DNA of 21,957 nt from an uncultured Spirochaetales bacterium (lineage in GTDB: Bacteria; Spirochaetota; Spirochaetia; Sphaerochaetales; Sphaerochaetaceae): the NCBI GenBank assembly GCA_934276485.1, contig CAKQTE010000022.1, positions 1-21,957 of the forward strand. The letters are read 5' to 3'. This document shows, piece by piece, positions 5,876 to 13,378 of the stretch (the stretch's first letter is position 1; every line of letters starts with the position of its first letter). The position numbers and the translations under genes are program-made. The notes under the pieces were generated by a model. The model ran no database searches and was not told the origin of the DNA. It worked only from the letters and a program-made list of their open reading frames with translations.

Positions 5876-7699
5876 ATGACACTTAATGATCTCAAACACA
5901 AGAAGCTGGTTGAATGGGTTAATGAGATTGCAACCCTAACAACTCCAGATCAGATTGTAATTTGTGACGGTTCACACGAGCAGTATGAAGAACTAATCGA
6001 TCTTCAGGTTAAGCAGGGTCTTTGCGTAAGACTTAACGAAGAGAAGAAGCCAAATTGCGTACTCTTTGATTCAGATCCATCAGACGTAGCACGTGTTGAA
6101 AAGAGAACTTTCATTGCTGCTCCAACTAAGGAAGAAGCAGGTCCTACAAATAACTGGATTGATCCAGTAGAGCTCAAGAAGACAATGACAGAGCTTTACA
6201 GAGGATGCATGAAGGGCAGAACACTTTATGTTATTCCATTCTCAATGGGTCCACTTGGTTCCCCAATTTCAAAGATTGGTGTTGAACTCACAGACTCAGC
6301 TTACGTTGTAAACAACATGATGATCATGACAAGAGTTGGCAAGAAGGTTCTTGATCTACTCGGAACAGATGGTTACTTCGTACCATGTTTGCACTCAGTA
6401 GGTAAGCCACTCCAGCCAGGCGAAACAGATGGCGGAAAGTGGCCATGCGCTCCTCTTGAGGACAAGTACATTTCACAGTTCCCTGCAACAAGAGAAATCT
6501 GGTCATATGGTTCAGGTTACGGTGGAAACGCTCTTCTTGGAAAGAAGTGTCTTGCATTGAGAATTGCATCAGTTCTTGCTCGTGATGAAGGCTGGCTCGC
6601 AGAGCACATGCTCATCTTGAAGGTTACAAGCCCAGAAGGAAAGAGCAAGTATGTTACAGCAGCATTCCCATCAGCTTGTGGAAAGACAAACCTCGCTATG
6701 CTTATCCCAACAATCCCAGGTTGGAAAGTACAGACAATCGGTGATGATATTGCATGGATGAAGCCAGGTGCTGATGGCAGACTATATGCTATCAACCCAG
6801 AAGCAGGATTCTTCGGCGTAGCTCCAGGAACATCAGCTAAGTCAAACTACAACGCTCTTATGGCAGCTAGCAAGAACACAATCTTCACAAACGTTGCTCT
6901 TACAGAAGACGGAGACGTTTGGTGGGAAGGAATTGGACACGATGCTCCAGGCGAGCTAGTTGACTGGAACGGCAACAAGTGGATCCAGGATAAGAACAAC
7001 AAGGAACAAAAGCCTGCTGCTCATCCAAACTCAAGATTCACAGCTCCAGCAAGCCAGTGCCCATGCATTGCACCAGAGTGGGAAGATCCACAGGGCGTAC
7101 CTGTATCAGCAATCCTATTTGGTGGAAGAAGACCTTCAACAATTCCTCTAGTACACATGGCTAGAAACTGGAACCACGGTGTATTCCTAGGATCAATCGT
7201 TGGTTCAGAAGTTACAGCTGCTACATTGGACGTTAAGGCTGGAACAATCAGAAGAGACCCATTTGCTATGCTTCCATTCTGTGGATACAACATGGGTGAC
7301 TACTTCAAGCACTGGATTGAGGTTGGTGCTGCAGCTCCATCTCAGGATGTTCTACCAAAGATCTTCTACGTTAACTGGTTCAGAAAGACAGCTGACGGCA
7401 AGTGGTTGTGGCCAGGTTATGGTGATAACTCAAGAGTTCTTAAGTGGGTATTCGAGTGCTGTGATGGAACAGCTAAGACTGTTGATACTCCAATTGGTAT
7501 CATGCCAACTATCGATGCTATCGACAGACCAGAGGGTGTTACAGACGAGGATATGAAGGAACTTCTTGCTGTTGACAAGGCTGGTTGGCTCAAGGAAGTT
7601 AAGGACATCAGAGAGAACCACTATCCTAAGTTCGGCGATCACCTTCCAAAGGAACTTGCTGAAATGCTCGATACTCTCGAGAATGCACTTAATGCATAA
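5876..7699 (+). CDS. pckG: Phosphoenolpyruvate carboxykinase (GTP)
   Basis: Interconverts oxaloacetate plus GTP with phosphoenolpyruvate, CO2 and GDP. In fermentative anaerobes it often runs towards CO2 fixation and oxaloacetate/succinate formation. The 607-residue length fits the GTP class. The P-loop FPSACGKTN (264-272) contains the reactive cysteine C268 that marks GTP-dependent enzymes. The second kinase motif GDDIAWMKP contains D290/D291. Other family blocks are YGGNALLGKKCLALR (211-225), NPEAGFFGVAPGTS (307-320) and FGGRRPSTIPLV. ATG 5876 is chosen because AAGGAG (5864-5869) lies six bases upstream and MTLNDLKHKKLVEWV matches the family start; the open frame extends to TTG 5741 without support. 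Codon use is strongly biased (mainly AAG, CCA, ACA, GTT), suggesting high expression. It is monocistronic, ending at a strong terminator. Confidence 0.95.
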   Translation: MTLNDLKHKKLVEWVNEIATLTTPDQIVICDGSHEQYEELIDLQVKQGLCVRLNEEKKPNCVLFDSDPSDVARVEKRTFIAAPTKEEAGPTNNWIDPVELKKTMTELYRGCMKGRTLYVIPFSMGPLGSPISKIGVELTDSAYVVNNMMIMTRVGKKVLDLLGTDGYFVPCLHSVGKPLQPGETDGGKWPCAPLEDKYISQFPATREIWSYGSGYGGNALLGKKCLALRIASVLARDEGWLAEHMLILKVTSPEGKSKYVTAAFPSACGKTNLAMLIPTIPGWKVQTIGDDIAWMKPGADGRLYAINPEAGFFGVAPGTSAKSNYNALMAASKNTIFTNVALTEDGDVWWEGIGHDAPGELVDWNGNKWIQDKNNKEQKPAAHPNSRFTAPASQCPCIAPEWEDPQGVPVSAILFGGRRPSTIPLVHMARNWNHGVFLGSIVGSEVTAATLDVKAGTIRRDPFAMLPFCGYNMGDYFKHWIEVGAAAPSQDVLPKIFYVNWFRKTADGKWLWPGYGDNSRVLKWVFECCDGTAKTVDTPIGIMPTIDAIDRPEGVTDEDMKELLAVDKAGWLKEVKDIRENHYPKFGDHLPKELAEMLDTLENALNA

Positions 7700-7720
7700 T
7701 GTAGCTTAATGCTAACAATG

Positions 7721-7755
7721 AATGCTTCTGGCAATAAAACGCTGGAAGCATTTTT
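7721..7755 (+). terminator. Rho-independent terminator of pckG
   Basis: AATGCTTCTGGC (7721-7732) pairs with GCTGGAAGCATT (7741-7752) in a 12-bp stem that includes two G-U pairs, with an eight-base AT-rich loop. TTTTT follows (7751-7755). It starts about 20 bases after the pckG stop. Confidence 0.85.
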
Positions 7756-7862
7756 ATTGCACCAACATGCCTTGTTTTTTGTCACTCGTTAAGACACAAT
7801 TAAATCAATGCTTCTAGAACAAACGAAGCAATTGTTCAATGAACCAAAGCCGTGGAGTGCTT

Positions 7863-8795
7863 ATGATAACCAATGAAAGACTGTTTGAAGTAGCTGTCAA
7901 TTACTACGAGAAAGGAAAGACCAAGAGTGAGATTGCCAAGACATTAGGTGTTTCACATGTTCAAATAGGAAAATATCTGAATCTTGCAAAAGAGCGAGGT
8001 CTGGTTGAGATTGTGCTCAATCCTCCTGCAGTACAGCCAGAAGAGCAAGAGAAACTAAGTAAGCTATTTCATAATCTCTATGGACTAGAGGAGCTTATTC
8101 TTGTTCCAGGGGCAACAAACGAGCAGACATCCCACGATTTCATTGCAGATTCCCTTGTTCGATATCTGTTGGAAACATTTCCAAATACAAATATTCGTTT
8201 TGCAATAGGAATGGGACGATTTGTGCTTGAAGTAGGAAAGACAAAGCTGAAAGTTGTCGAAAAGAGGACCAAATGGAAGGTTGTTCCAACTCTAAACTAC
8301 GATATTGAGGAATCGAATTCCAGCTATTATGATCCGCAGGAGATTTGTGATATCTACGCCCGCAATTGGGGTGTTACCATGGATAGGCAATATAAGGAAT
8401 TGATCTCTGGATACCAGAAGAACAAGGATATCGAAACAATAAGAGCCAACTACTATAAGGATCTGGATTTCGTTATCGGTGGAGTTGGTGTGACATTCCC
8501 AAGAAACCCTAAGATTAAAACTGCATTCTTCAGTGAAGAAGAACTTAGTCATATCAATGAAGAGATATCTGGTGACTATCTGAACTATTACTTTGATGAG
8601 TCTGGTGCTATTATCAAGCCAATGACGCTTGGTCCTTGTTCGATGACTCTCGATGATATCAAGAATGCAAAGAAAAGGATAGCTATCGCAAGTGGATACT
8701 CAAAAGTTGGAAGTATCTCGGGACTTTTGAAGACAGGACTGGTGAATGTTCTTGCAACAGACCTGCCAACAGCTCGCTATATTCTATCTATCTAG
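7863..8795 (+). CDS. SorC-family transcriptional regulator
   Basis: A 310-residue DNA-binding protein of the SorC/DeoR-like group, which controls sugar catabolic or central glycolytic genes and senses phosphorylated sugars. Residues 8-48 form the helix-turn-helix (GKTKSEIAKTLGVSHVQIGK, with a LxxAxERGLVEI wing). Residues 55-308 match the sugar-phosphate isomerase-like effector domain, including LVPGA, FAIGMGRFVLE, VIGGVGV, a GDYLNYYFDESG segment and the C-terminal LLKTGLVNVLATDLPTA. The start is set at ATG 7863 because GTGGAG (7852-7857) lies five bases upstream; an in-frame ATG at 7839 would add eight residues and has no ribosome-binding site. It lies between pckG and the ABC operon, convergent with the latter, and is the only DNA-binding regulator seen. 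It is therefore the obvious candidate to control the two carbohydrate operons and perhaps pckG, but no direct link is visible. Confidence 0.87.
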   Translation: MITNERLFEVAVNYYEKGKTKSEIAKTLGVSHVQIGKYLNLAKERGLVEIVLNPPAVQPEEQEKLSKLFHNLYGLEELILVPGATNEQTSHDFIADSLVRYLLETFPNTNIRFAIGMGRFVLEVGKTKLKVVEKRTKWKVVPTLNYDIEESNSSYYDPQEICDIYARNWGVTMDRQYKELISGYQKNKDIETIRANYYKDLDFVIGGVGVTFPRNPKIKTAFFSEEELSHINEEISGDYLNYYFDESGAIIKPMTLGPCSMTLDDIKNAKKRIAIASGYSKVGSISGLLKTGLVNVLATDLPTARYILSI

Positions 8796-8806
8796 AGACA
8801 AAAATA

Positions 8807-8834
8807 GACCACAGATTTCTTGTTTTCTGTGGTC
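8807..8834 (-). terminator. Terminator between convergent SorC gene and ABC ATPase gene
   Basis: GACCACAGA (8807-8815) and TCTGTGGTC (8826-8834) form a perfect 9-bp stem with a ten-base loop. On the minus strand the hairpin is followed closely by TTTTT, so it mainly terminates the leftward ABC operon. On the plus strand the following sequence is only T-rich (CATCTATTATTCT), so it may also serve the SorC gene. Confidence 0.75.
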
Positions 8835-8852
8835 CATCTATTATTCTGTATC

Positions 8853-9953
8853 TTATTGCAAAGATCCTGAGCTTAGCTTAGCGCCGCTATTTTTATCAAA
8901 GAGGATGATTCCATCTCCATTGAATGAGAACTTCAATTCCTTTAGATATGGATAGTCAACGCTTCCAAACACAACACTAGTCAGGAACTCATCTCCAACT
9001 TCAAGTTTAACTGTTGTTTCCATACCTGAAGGAAGAGTAGTGTAAACCTTACCTACGTGGTTTCCAGAGCCAAGTGTGATGAACTCTGGTCTGATACCTA
9101 CAACAACATCCTTACACTCAGGAATTTGATCCTTTGAGCTATACAATAGCTTTGTTCCAAATAGTGATAGCTCACCTGTTTTGTCAGACTTTCTTTCGAA
9201 AGTAGAAGGTAGGAAGTTCATTGTTGGGTTTCCCACGAAGTCTGCAACAAATAGGTTAGCTGGCTGGTTGTAAACTGTTAGAGGTGGTTCGTATTGCTGC
9301 AACAAGCCCTTTTCCATCAAACAGATCTTTGTTGCAAGAGCCATTGCTTCCATCTGGTCATGGGTTACATAGACAAATGTTGAATCAGTATCAACATGAA
9401 GTCTCTTTAACTCAGAACGCATCTCAAGTCTAAGCTTTGCATCCAGGTTTGATAGTGGTTCGTCCATGAATAGAACCTTTGGACTTGGAGCTAGTGTACG
9501 AGCGATAGCAACACGCTGTTGCTGTCCACCAGATAGCTCTGCTGGATATCTTTCTCCGAATTGCTCAATCTTGAGCATTACAAGCATCTCTTGAACTCTT
9601 TGTTTGATTTTTGCTTTGTCCCACTTTAGATTCTCAAGACCAAATGCAATATTCTGATATACAGTCATATGAGGCCAGAGAGCGTAGTTCTGGAACAAGA
9701 ATCCAATATCTCTCTTTGATGCAGGGATATCGATACCTTTTTCGCTATCGAAAACAACTCTGTCTCCAATAGTGATCTTTCCCTCTGTAGGAGTCTCAAG
9801 GCCAGCAATCATTCTAAGTGTTGTTGTCTTTCCACATCCAGAAGGACCTAGAAGTGTTATGAAATCTCTATCATCAATAACTAAATTCAAATCGTCTACA
9901 GCGACGAAACTATCAAATCTTTTTGTAACATGCTCTAAAACAATCTTTGGCAT
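8853..9953 (-). CDS. ABC transporter ATP-binding protein (FbpC/PotA/MalK-type)
   Basis: The 366-residue cytoplasmic ATPase subunit that powers import. Motifs in order: Walker A GPSGCGKTT (36-44), Q-loop LFQNYALWPHMTV (Q88), signature LSGGQQQR (140-147), Walker B KVLFMDEP (D164, E165) with the D-loop SNLDAKLR, and the switch histidine H198 in VTHDQMEA. The C-terminal ~120 residues form a TOBE-type domain, with VVGIRPEFI as a marker. The start is ATG 9953, because GGAGG (9963-9959) sits five bases upstream and inside the end of the permease gene; an upstream ATG at 9986 lies within that gene. The permease stop and this start are one base apart, implying translational coupling. It is the only ABC ATPase in the window, so it may also serve the rightward CUT1 system. 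Confidence 0.92.
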   Translation of the reverse strand: MPKIVLEHVTKRFDSFVAVDDLNLVIDDRDFITLLGPSGCGKTTTLRMIAGLETPTEGKITIGDRVVFDSEKGIDIPASKRDIGFLFQNYALWPHMTVYQNIAFGLENLKWDKAKIKQRVQEMLVMLKIEQFGERYPAELSGGQQQRVAIARTLAPSPKVLFMDEPLSNLDAKLRLEMRSELKRLHVDTDSTFVYVTHDQMEAMALATKICLMEKGLLQQYEPPLTVYNQPANLFVADFVGNPTMNFLPSTFERKSDKTGELSLFGTKLLYSSKDQIPECKDVVVGIRPEFITLGSGNHVGKVYTTLPSGMETTVKLEVGDEFLTSVVFGSVDYPYLKELKFSFNGDGIILFDKNSGAKLSSGSLQ

Positions 9954-9954
9954 A

Positions 9955-11781
9955 TCAACCTCCAATACCCTTGTCGATACTAGCACCTGTTAGCTTGTTG
10001 GTAATAAGCTGAACAAGTAGAACAATCATAATAATCAGGAAGTTTATTCCATTACTAATCTGTGTTAATCCATTTACTTCGAAATCCTGAAGTACTCTTG
10101 TGATGATTGAGCCAGGAGCTGCAATCAAAACAAATAGTGAAAGCTCTCTCATACATGAGATGAATGGAAGAAGATATCCTGAGATAAAGCTTGCTTTCTG
10201 GATAGGAATAAGGACCTTAAGCATTCTCTTCCACCATGGAACATTCATGATCATTGCTGCTTCTTCAATTTCCGCAGATAGCTGCATCATTGAGTTTGCA
10301 CCACTCTTGGATGCGAAAGGCAAGAACTTAATGCCTCCCACAAGAATCAAGAGCCAGATGGATCCACGCAGGAATGAGAATGTCTTCATGTATGAAACAG
10401 ATAGATATACAGCACCAAAGCTCATTGCAGGGATCAAATAAGGGAAGAATGCCATATTGGATACCCATCTAGCTAGGCGAGAGCTTCTCTTTCTTGCAAC
10501 AGCGTAACCTATCATGATACCGGATGTTCCGGAGATGAATGCTACTGCCAATGACAGAACAACACTCATTCCCATAGCTTTCCAGATTGTTGGGTTGCAT
10601 AGGATACCTTGTGAAGAACCATATACTCTTTCTTCAAGGGAATCCTTTGTTGTCCAATAATATAGAGAGATAGTAGAGTAGTCGCCAGGAACTTCCAATA
10701 GTGATTCAAGTGCAAACGAAACAAGAGGAACGATTGCAAGGAATATAGCAATTGCCATTACTATGACAGTAATTACGCCTCTTGCCTTTCCAAGCTTTAC
10801 AAGAGATACCTGACCACTTTTACCACTTACTGTAGTAAAGGACTTTCTCTTTCCTGTGAACTTATTGTTGATTGTAAGAATAACAATAGAGAACAAAAGA
10901 AGAATGATAGCAACAACGAATCCCTGACCTTGCATTGAAGATGTGTTAAACAGTGATCTCATTGTTGTTGATACCGTTGCAAATGATCCATTCTTGTTCA
11001 AGAATGATGGTACTGTGTAGCTTGAAAGACTGCTTGAGAATACTAGAAGTACTGTTGAGATCAATGCAGGCATGACAATTGGAAGTGTGACCTTCCTAAG
11101 TATCTTGAATCTACTTGCTTTCAATACTGTAGCAGCTTCTTCAAGGTTAGCATCCATGTTTCTCAAAATGCCGCCGATGAGAAGGTATGCAAATGGTGCA
11201 TAGTGAATACCCAAACACATAGCACAAGGGAAGAATCCATAGAGTGCCCATTCTGGAACACATAGTCCAGTAAGGCTTTCCAACATACCTGCTTGGTTGT
11301 AGCATGCAACTACCTTACTGTTCTTGAAGAAGTTCTCCCAGAACATTGCGATAGACCAGCTTGGCATAATATATGGGAAAACGAAGATAGTTGAAAGGAA
11401 TTTCTTTCCTTTCATATCTGATCTTGTAATAAGCCAAGCAACTGCACCACCCATCAAAACAGCTATCAAACAGCTAAGAAGAGCCATTGTGATAGAGTTT
11501 AAAAGAGGGCGCCAGAATGTAATACGTGAATAGTTATAGAGCTTTTCTGCAAGAATAGTCTTCCAATGATAAAGAGTGAATGTACCAACCTTAGCACCAA
11601 CGTCTCTTGCTTCTCCTGGATGGACAAGGAAAGAATCCCTTAGAAGTGAAACAAGTGGAAGACATACAGTAAAAGCTAGAATAACGAAAAAGATTAGCGT
11701 AATAACGTTAGCAGGCTTTGTAAAATAGCTTTTTACGTTATTCAATCGTCTATTTCTGCTGAAATTTGTATCTGAACCCAT
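9955..11781 (-). CDS. ABC transporter permease, fused double-domain (FbpB/AfuB-type)
   Basis: A 608-residue inner-membrane protein with two binding-protein-dependent permease domains in tandem, the arrangement of FbpB/AfuB of the iron(III), thiamine and hexose-phosphate importers. Each half has about six hydrophobic segments and one EAA loop: EEAATVLKASRFKILRKV in the first, EEAAMIMNVPWWKRMLKV in the second. In both, the glycine usually found four residues after EAA is replaced (K and N). The two halves are joined by a Lys/Ser-rich linker (TGKRKSFTTVSGKSGQ). ATG 11781 is preferred over an upstream in-frame start at 11838 because GGAGA lies five bases before it and the extra 19 residues look non-coding. 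It follows the binding-protein gene after a 118-base gap with a hairpin. Substrate is not determined: iron, hexose phosphate and other anions are all possible in this family. Confidence 0.88.
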   Translation of the reverse strand: MGSDTNFSRNRRLNNVKSYFTKPANVITLIFFVILAFTVCLPLVSLLRDSFLVHPGEARDVGAKVGTFTLYHWKTILAEKLYNYSRITFWRPLLNSITMALLSCLIAVLMGGAVAWLITRSDMKGKKFLSTIFVFPYIMPSWSIAMFWENFFKNSKVVACYNQAGMLESLTGLCVPEWALYGFFPCAMCLGIHYAPFAYLLIGGILRNMDANLEEAATVLKASRFKILRKVTLPIVMPALISTVLLVFSSSLSSYTVPSFLNKNGSFATVSTTMRSLFNTSSMQGQGFVVAIILLLFSIVILTINNKFTGKRKSFTTVSGKSGQVSLVKLGKARGVITVIVMAIAIFLAIVPLVSFALESLLEVPGDYSTISLYYWTTKDSLEERVYGSSQGILCNPTIWKAMGMSVVLSLAVAFISGTSGIMIGYAVARKRSSRLARWVSNMAFFPYLIPAMSFGAVYLSVSYMKTFSFLRGSIWLLILVGGIKFLPFASKSGANSMMQLSAEIEEAAMIMNVPWWKRMLKVLIPIQKASFISGYLLPFISCMRELSLFVLIAAPGSIITRVLQDFEVNGLTQISNGINFLIIMIVLLVQLITNKLTGASIDKGIGG

Positions 11782-11862
11782 TCGAGTCTCCGTTTGTATA
11801 ACAAAAAAGTCATGATAAATATCGGAAATAAGTAGCAATATTTATCGTGACTCTGGTTTATA

Positions 11863-11882
11863 GAGGGAGGAGAACCTCCCTC
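11863..11882 (-). promoter_or_regulatory. Intercistronic hairpin between binding-protein and permease genes
   Basis: GAGGGAGG (11863-11870) and CCTCCCTC (11875-11882) form a perfect 8-bp GC-rich stem with a four-base loop, 17 bases after the binding-protein stop codon. No T-run follows on the minus strand, so it is not a standard terminator. Such stems after binding-protein genes are known (for example malE-malF) to protect the upstream message and set the excess of binding protein over permease. Confidence 0.68.
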
Positions 11883-11899
11883 GGATTAGATTAAAACTG

Positions 11900-13105
11900 T
11901 CAAATTGTTACGATGCTCTTGATGTATGTGCTTGCATCTTTGTAGACAGAATCGATGTAGTCGATGTCCTCGATGATAGAATTGGACTTCCACTCCTTAA
12001 GAGTATGGTCGCCTTCGCATACAGGAACTGCTGGGTTGATTGAGTAGTAGCCTTCTGAGCTCCAGCCAGATGTGAAGCCTTCTGGTGTGAAGAAATACTC
12101 TAGGAACAAGCAAGCTGTGTAAGGAAGTCTTGTTGTCTTAGGAATCATGATCCACATCTTGTAGAAGTATGCATCGAAGCCCTCAAGAGTTGTGTTCCAG
12201 CCAGAAATAGCAAGATCTTTATGATAATCGTTAGTTGTAGGGTAGTCCTTAACCTTGTTAAGAGGACCATAAACAACCTGTCCTGTTGTCATTGAAACCA
12301 TGTTCTTGACTGCTGTTGTGTCTGAGCTGTGCCATGTTGTAACGTTCTTTACGAACTCTGTGATGAACTTAAATCCAATGTTCTTGTATCCATCGTTACC
12401 AGCATACTCTGTTCCGAAGTAGCTCTTATATGCCTTAGCAAGTCTGTCGCATGCCTCTGGGCTTGTGAGCATGATCAAGAATGACATGTTGACTTTTTCG
12501 TTTGTTGGGTTCTGGAAAGAAAGCTGATTAACGCCCTTTAGGGATTTTCCATCTGCACCAGTTAGCTGCCATACGTTCTGTAGATAGCTCTTGTCATAGT
12601 CGCCAGAGATGTTCCAGAAGATGTTCTTGTTAACATATAGAGCTGTTAGAGGATTTTCATCTGATGGATCGATATCGAATGATGATGGAACATAGTTATA
12701 AACATAACCTGTGTCGATGAGCTCTGACTTCAATGAAGATCCGTCCTGAACCATTGCAATATCTGCAACATACTGATTCTGTCCAAGAGCTGTTGTCAAT
12801 TCTGTATATAGAGCATTATCCTTGCTTGATGAAAACTTCTCATACTGGAACCATGGATAAGCTTCCTGGAATGAAGCGAGAACCTTCTTCAATCCTGATG
12901 TAACTCCGCGAGCTGCGAATGTTACGTTAGCAGCCTTGAATTCTTCTTCAGCTGCAGCTGCTAATTCTTCAAGGGTCATTGTCTGAGCCTTTTCGATAGC
13001 TGCTAGAACTGGATCTGTTGCTTCTTGTTTCTCAGCCCCTCCCTGGGCAAAGACAACTGAAACAGAAAGTAGAACGATAAGCAATGATACTATTACTTTT
13101 TTCAT
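11900..13105 (-). CDS. ABC transporter substrate-binding protein (FbpA/AfuA-like cluster)
   Basis: A 401-residue periplasmic protein. Residues 1-20 are a typical signal peptide (MKKVIVSLLIVLLSVSVVFA) with predicted cleavage before QGGAEK. There is no lipobox cysteine. Mature-protein features such as GLKKVLASFQEAYPWFQYEKFSSSKDNALYTEL, split into short blocks, fit the type 2 periplasmic-binding fold that partners with fused FbpB/AfuB permeases. The iron-binding tyrosine pair of FbpA cannot be assigned by eye. The start is supported by AAGGAGA eight bases upstream and by the signal peptide. It is the first gene of the leftward operon, with a promoter at 13151-13178, and is divergent from a second binding protein. 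Because the neighbouring operon handles phosphosugar chemistry and AfuABC is known to import hexose phosphates, a sugar-phosphate ligand is attractive but unproven. Confidence 0.83.
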   Translation of the reverse strand: MKKVIVSLLIVLLSVSVVFAQGGAEKQEATDPVLAAIEKAQTMTLEELAAAAEEEFKAANVTFAARGVTSGLKKVLASFQEAYPWFQYEKFSSSKDNALYTELTTALGQNQYVADIAMVQDGSSLKSELIDTGYVYNYVPSSFDIDPSDENPLTALYVNKNIFWNISGDYDKSYLQNVWQLTGADGKSLKGVNQLSFQNPTNEKVNMSFLIMLTSPEACDRLAKAYKSYFGTEYAGNDGYKNIGFKFITEFVKNVTTWHSSDTTAVKNMVSMTTGQVVYGPLNKVKDYPTTNDYHKDLAISGWNTTLEGFDAYFYKMWIMIPKTTRLPYTACLFLEYFFTPEGFTSGWSSEGYYSINPAVPVCEGDHTLKEWKSNSIIEDIDYIDSVYKDASTYIKSIVTI

Positions 13106-13157
13106 ATACTAACTCTCCTTTTGAAAATTGATTACAAATGTAACTAAGTTAGTATAT
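13104..13157. promoter_or_regulatory. 10-bp inverted repeat spanning promoter to start codon of the leftward operon
   Basis: ATATACTAAC (13104-13113) and GTTAGTATAT (13148-13157) are perfect reverse complements 34 bases apart. One arm covers the -10 box on the minus strand and the other overlaps the ATG. The ATACTAA core equals the arms of the dyad before pckG. This could be a two-site operator. The upstream arm would lie at or before the predicted transcription start, so an RNA hairpin is less likely. Confidence 0.5.
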
Positions 13158-13178
13158 TCTCCTTTCTCCATAATTCAA
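13151..13178 (-). promoter_or_regulatory. Sigma70-type promoter of the leftward ABC operon
   Basis: On the minus strand TTGAAT (13178-13173) and TATACT (13156-13151) are separated by 16 bases. Transcription would start near 13144, giving a leader of about 40 bases with AAGGAGA before the binding-protein ATG. Confidence 0.6.
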
Positions 13179-13378
13179 TAAAAATTTTTCTGCATCCGGT
13201 TTCAATTTTTTGATTGTGAGTGTTTATCAATGACATTGGCTCTGTTTTGAGTCCTGAATATCCTTATAATAAGGAAAAACCAATTCATTTTAAATTTAAG
13301 TTGACAGCAGACTTTTTCTGTGAGATTTTTAAAAAAGAGTTTCATTTGAAACTAAAAAAAGGAAAAAGGATGGTTTTT
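13179..13378 (+). promoter_or_regulatory. Upstream region of the rightward sugar operon
   Basis: This AT-rich stretch between the divergent binding-protein genes must hold the rightward promoter. Two candidates are visible. A perfect TATAAT (13265-13270) sits inside the palindrome CCTTA-TAA-TAAGG (13262-13274) but lacks a good -35. A perfect TTGACA (13301-13306) is followed after 17 bases only by GATTTT (13324-13329). The frame of the downstream gene is open to TTG 13220, but those codons are low-complexity AT-rich sequence without a ribosome-binding site and are treated as leader. Confidence 0.45.

Noticed and set aside
13208..13230. CRP-like site (TGTGA then TATCAA) in the divergent control region
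   Set aside because: Only one half matches the TGTGA-N6-TCACA consensus; the TTGAT/ATCAA dyad is short enough to be chance.
13220..13378. Upstream in-frame extension of the CUT1 binding protein from TTG 13220
   Set aside because: No ribosome-binding site, AT-rich low-complexity codons, and it would bury the signal peptide internally.
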